A stretch of 7,187 bases of DNA. Source: Methylococcales bacterium. Lineage in GTDB: Bacteria > Pseudomonadota > Gammaproteobacteria > Methylococcales > Methylomonadaceae. The stretch's first letter is position 1; each line of letters starts with the position of its first letter. The notes below the pieces were generated by a model. It was not told the DNA's origin. It did not search any database and saw nothing but the letters and a program-made list of their open reading frames with translations. Shown here piece after piece: positions 6,039 through 7,187 of the stretch. Location: assembly GCA_023134955.1 (NCBI GenBank), contig JAGLUC010000423.1, forward strand, positions 1 to 7,187, given 5' to 3'. The translations under genes were made by a program, and so were the position numbers.

Positions 6039-6098
6039 GCAGGAGGGGCTTTAACCGCTATTTTTCTTGATTCGGTTGCGGCTAAAGCCCCCTCCTGC
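6039..6098. terminator. Long GC-rich hairpin between convergent genes (bidirectional terminator or REP-like repeat)
   Basis: GCAGGAGGGGCTTTAACCGC (6039-6058) pairs with 6078-6098 (starts GCGGCTAAAGC, ends CTCCTGC) with one bulged C and one A-C mismatch; the 19-nt loop includes TTTTT. The hairpin starts 13 nt after the cbtB stop and ends 14 nt before the end of the ferredoxin gene on the other strand, so it can serve both transcripts. Neither side has a clean T-run directly after the stem. The GCAGGAGGGGCTTTAGCCGC wording resembles dispersed repeats in gammaproteobacteria (from memory), so it may be a repeat doing terminator duty. Confidence 0.7.
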
Positions 6099-6112
6099 CT
6101 GTGAAGAGTAGA

Positions 6113-6442
6113 TTAAGTCTGGTGGTAAATATACTCTGCTACTGGCTCCCCTTGTATTAAATGCTGTTCAATAATTCTATCTAGTTTTTCGCTAGTGACA
6201 TCGTAATACCAAACTCCATCAGGCTGTATACATATCAAAGGCCCTGATTTACAAGTTCCAAAACAGGTGGCTCGTGTTTTTTTGACACGTAAATCCCCTT
6301 TATCCAGACTTGAGGCTTTTAGTTTTTCTTTAAGCTCGTCATAAAGGGCTTGTCCCTCCCCATTTTCAGTACATCTGTCACCAATACAAACTAAAATATG
6401 ACGGTGATAATCCATCATTTTAGGTTTGATTACTTCAGTCAT
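6113..6442 (-). CDS. [2Fe-2S] thioredoxin-like ferredoxin, CbiW-type
   Basis: This 109-residue protein belongs to the thioredoxin-fold [2Fe-2S] ferredoxins (Aquifex Fd type). Likely cluster ligands are Cys19 and Cys24 in VCIGDRC, and Cys60 and Cys64 in ATCFGTCKSGP. PDGVWYYDV and the end HLIQGEPVAEYI match the typical C-terminal part of the family. The ATG at 6442 has AGGAG 7 nt upstream, and the gene begins 13 nt after cobJ ends, so the two are surely one operon. In Bacillus megaterium the cobalamin operon has a similar ferredoxin, CbiW, next to the long methyltransferase CbiH60. By analogy this protein may pass electrons to a step around precorrin-3B or to the unusual tail of the neighbouring CobJ. 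Family assignment is firm; the partner is inferred. Confidence 0.9.
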   Translation of the reverse strand: MTEVIKPKMMDYHRHILVCIGDRCTENGEGQALYDELKEKLKASSLDKGDLRVKKTRATCFGTCKSGPLICIQPDGVWYYDVTSEKLDRIIEQHLIQGEPVAEYIYHQT

Positions 6443-6455
6443 TTTCTTGCTCCTG

Positions 6456-7187
6456 TTATGGCTTTTGAGATCCTTTAATCCCCAATGCTTGCCAGCTTTG
6501 CTGATAAGCTTTTAAATGCTCAGGGTTTAGATCACCCTGTTGTTTGGTCAGTAATAAACGAAAAATCAGCTTGCCATGTTGATCAACAAAATGCACACCG
6601 TAAGATTTATTACCGCGATTGGCAAAATAAGCAGAATGCACTTTGCTCCAGTTGATATGTAAGTGAAAAGCTTCATTTTCAATACTGAGCCAATCAGCTT
6701 TTTGTTTAAAGTCCTCACCTTTCAAGAATAATTCAACCACAGCACCTGAGTCAGTACGAATAACCCCTCGTAAACGTCCCCAGTTTTTTGTGCTTTCTAC
6801 CGCTTGTTGTAATTGATCGTCAGCAATTTTAATTGCTTGATGGCTATCAGTTGATTGATTGCAAGTTTGGGCAACAGCCGATAAAACATCCCCCAAAGAG
6901 ACATTAAAGTAATCAGCTAGTTTCTCCCAGCCCAGATCTTTATGTTCAGTTAAATAAAGTTTTAAACAATTTTTCCAACCCTCCAGACCCATTGATAAAG
7001 AACGCCCAGCTTGCTCACCTTCTTTAGCTTCACCAGTTAAATTGTCATATTTATTAGCATAGCCCCTGGGTGTAATCATCAAACCTTGTTCAATATAGGT
7101 CGTTGAATTACCAATTAAAACCGTGGTTAACATGCCAATATCACAATCCGACATTTCATCTAAACGGACTAATTGAATAGCTTGTCT
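6456..7187 (-). CDS. cobJ: Precorrin-3B C17-methyltransferase (CobJ/CbiH) fused to a HutX/ChuX-like domain; 5' part outside window
   Basis: The frame is open to the window edge, so only the last 243 residues are seen; the methionine at 7154 is internal. Visible residues 1-48 are the end of a CobJ/CbiH tetrapyrrole methylase, which methylates C17 during ring contraction of the corrin precursor: LTTVLIGNSTT (20-30) and MITPRGY (37-43). A usual CobJ stops soon after this point. Here about 195 residues follow. A helix-rich part (61-106) contains LADYFNVSLGDVLSAV. A beta-rich part (135-214) with NWGRLRGVIRTDSGAVVELF, FHLHINWSKV and VHFVDQHGKLIFRLLL resembles HutX/ChuX/HemS haem-utilisation proteins. 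The tail has only two cysteines, so it is not an iron-sulfur domain. It runs into the ferredoxin gene 13 nt downstream. The CobJ end is confident; the HutX-like reading is from pattern alone. Confidence 0.85.
   Translation of the reverse strand, partial: RQAIQLVRLDEMSDCDIGMLTTVLIGNSTTYIEQGLMITPRGYANKYDNLTGEAKEGEQAGRSLSMGLEGWKNCLKLYLTEHKDLGWEKLADYFNVSLGDVLSAVAQTCNQSTDSHQAIKIADDQLQQAVESTKNWGRLRGVIRTDSGAVVELFLKGEDFKQKADWLSIENEAFHLHINWSKVHSAYFANRGNKSYGVHFVDQHGKLIFRLLLTKQQGDLNPEHLKAYQQSWQALGIKGSQKP

Overview
This AT-rich window most likely comes from a gammaproteobacterium, possibly a low-GC methanotroph or sulfur-bacterium relative. That placement is inference: it rests on a CysD/CysN ATP sulfurylase, a CobB/CobJ cobalamin pathway with a thioredoxin-fold ferredoxin, a CbtB protein, a small Gram-negative outer-membrane beta-barrel, and several hairpin repeats of types dispersed in proteobacterial genomes. 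No rRNA, tRNA, CRISPR array, transposase or phage gene is visible.

Left part, minus strand, read from about 3101 down to 143: a sulfate-activation operon. cysD (3101-2193) is followed by cysN (1768-143), but the two are separated by a 424-nt insertion. The insertion carries a small four-helix-bundle (S23/IVP family) gene inside an 18-bp near-perfect inverted repeat (1797-1814 and 2171-2188). This is the architecture of the intervening sequences known from 23S rRNA genes, here in a protein operon. CysN has a C-terminal tail of about 85 residues that looks like a worn-down APS kinase (CysC) domain without its P-loop. Downstream of cysN lie hairpin repeats (1-100).

Middle: 3102-3618 has no gene but holds a MITE-like element of about 200 bp (3377-3578). 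Its ends are inverted and it contains two 34-bp tandem units whose hairpin stems vary in a compensatory way. Next on the minus strand is an outer-membrane beta-barrel gene (4218-3619). A perfect 13-bp inverted repeat (4242-4274) just upstream is a likely operator.

Right part: a cobalamin/cobalt region. On the plus strand are cobB/cbiA (corrin a,c-diamide synthase, 4475-5749) and cbtB (proposed cobalt-transporter small subunit, 5840-6025), with no cbtA after it. On the minus strand, running in from the right edge, is the 3' end of cobJ/cbiH (precorrin-3B C17-methyltransferase). It is fused to a HutX/ChuX/HemS-like haem-utilisation-type module and is followed 13 nt later by a [2Fe-2S] thioredoxin-like ferredoxin of the CbiW type. 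The two convergent groups share a long GC-rich hairpin (6039-6098) that can serve both strands as terminator or REP-like repeat. I see no B12 box or riboswitch in the intergenic regions.

Most worth following up: the four-helix-bundle cassette inside cysDN, the CobJ-HutX-like fusion with its ferredoxin partner, the vestigial CysC tail on CysN, and the structured repeats.
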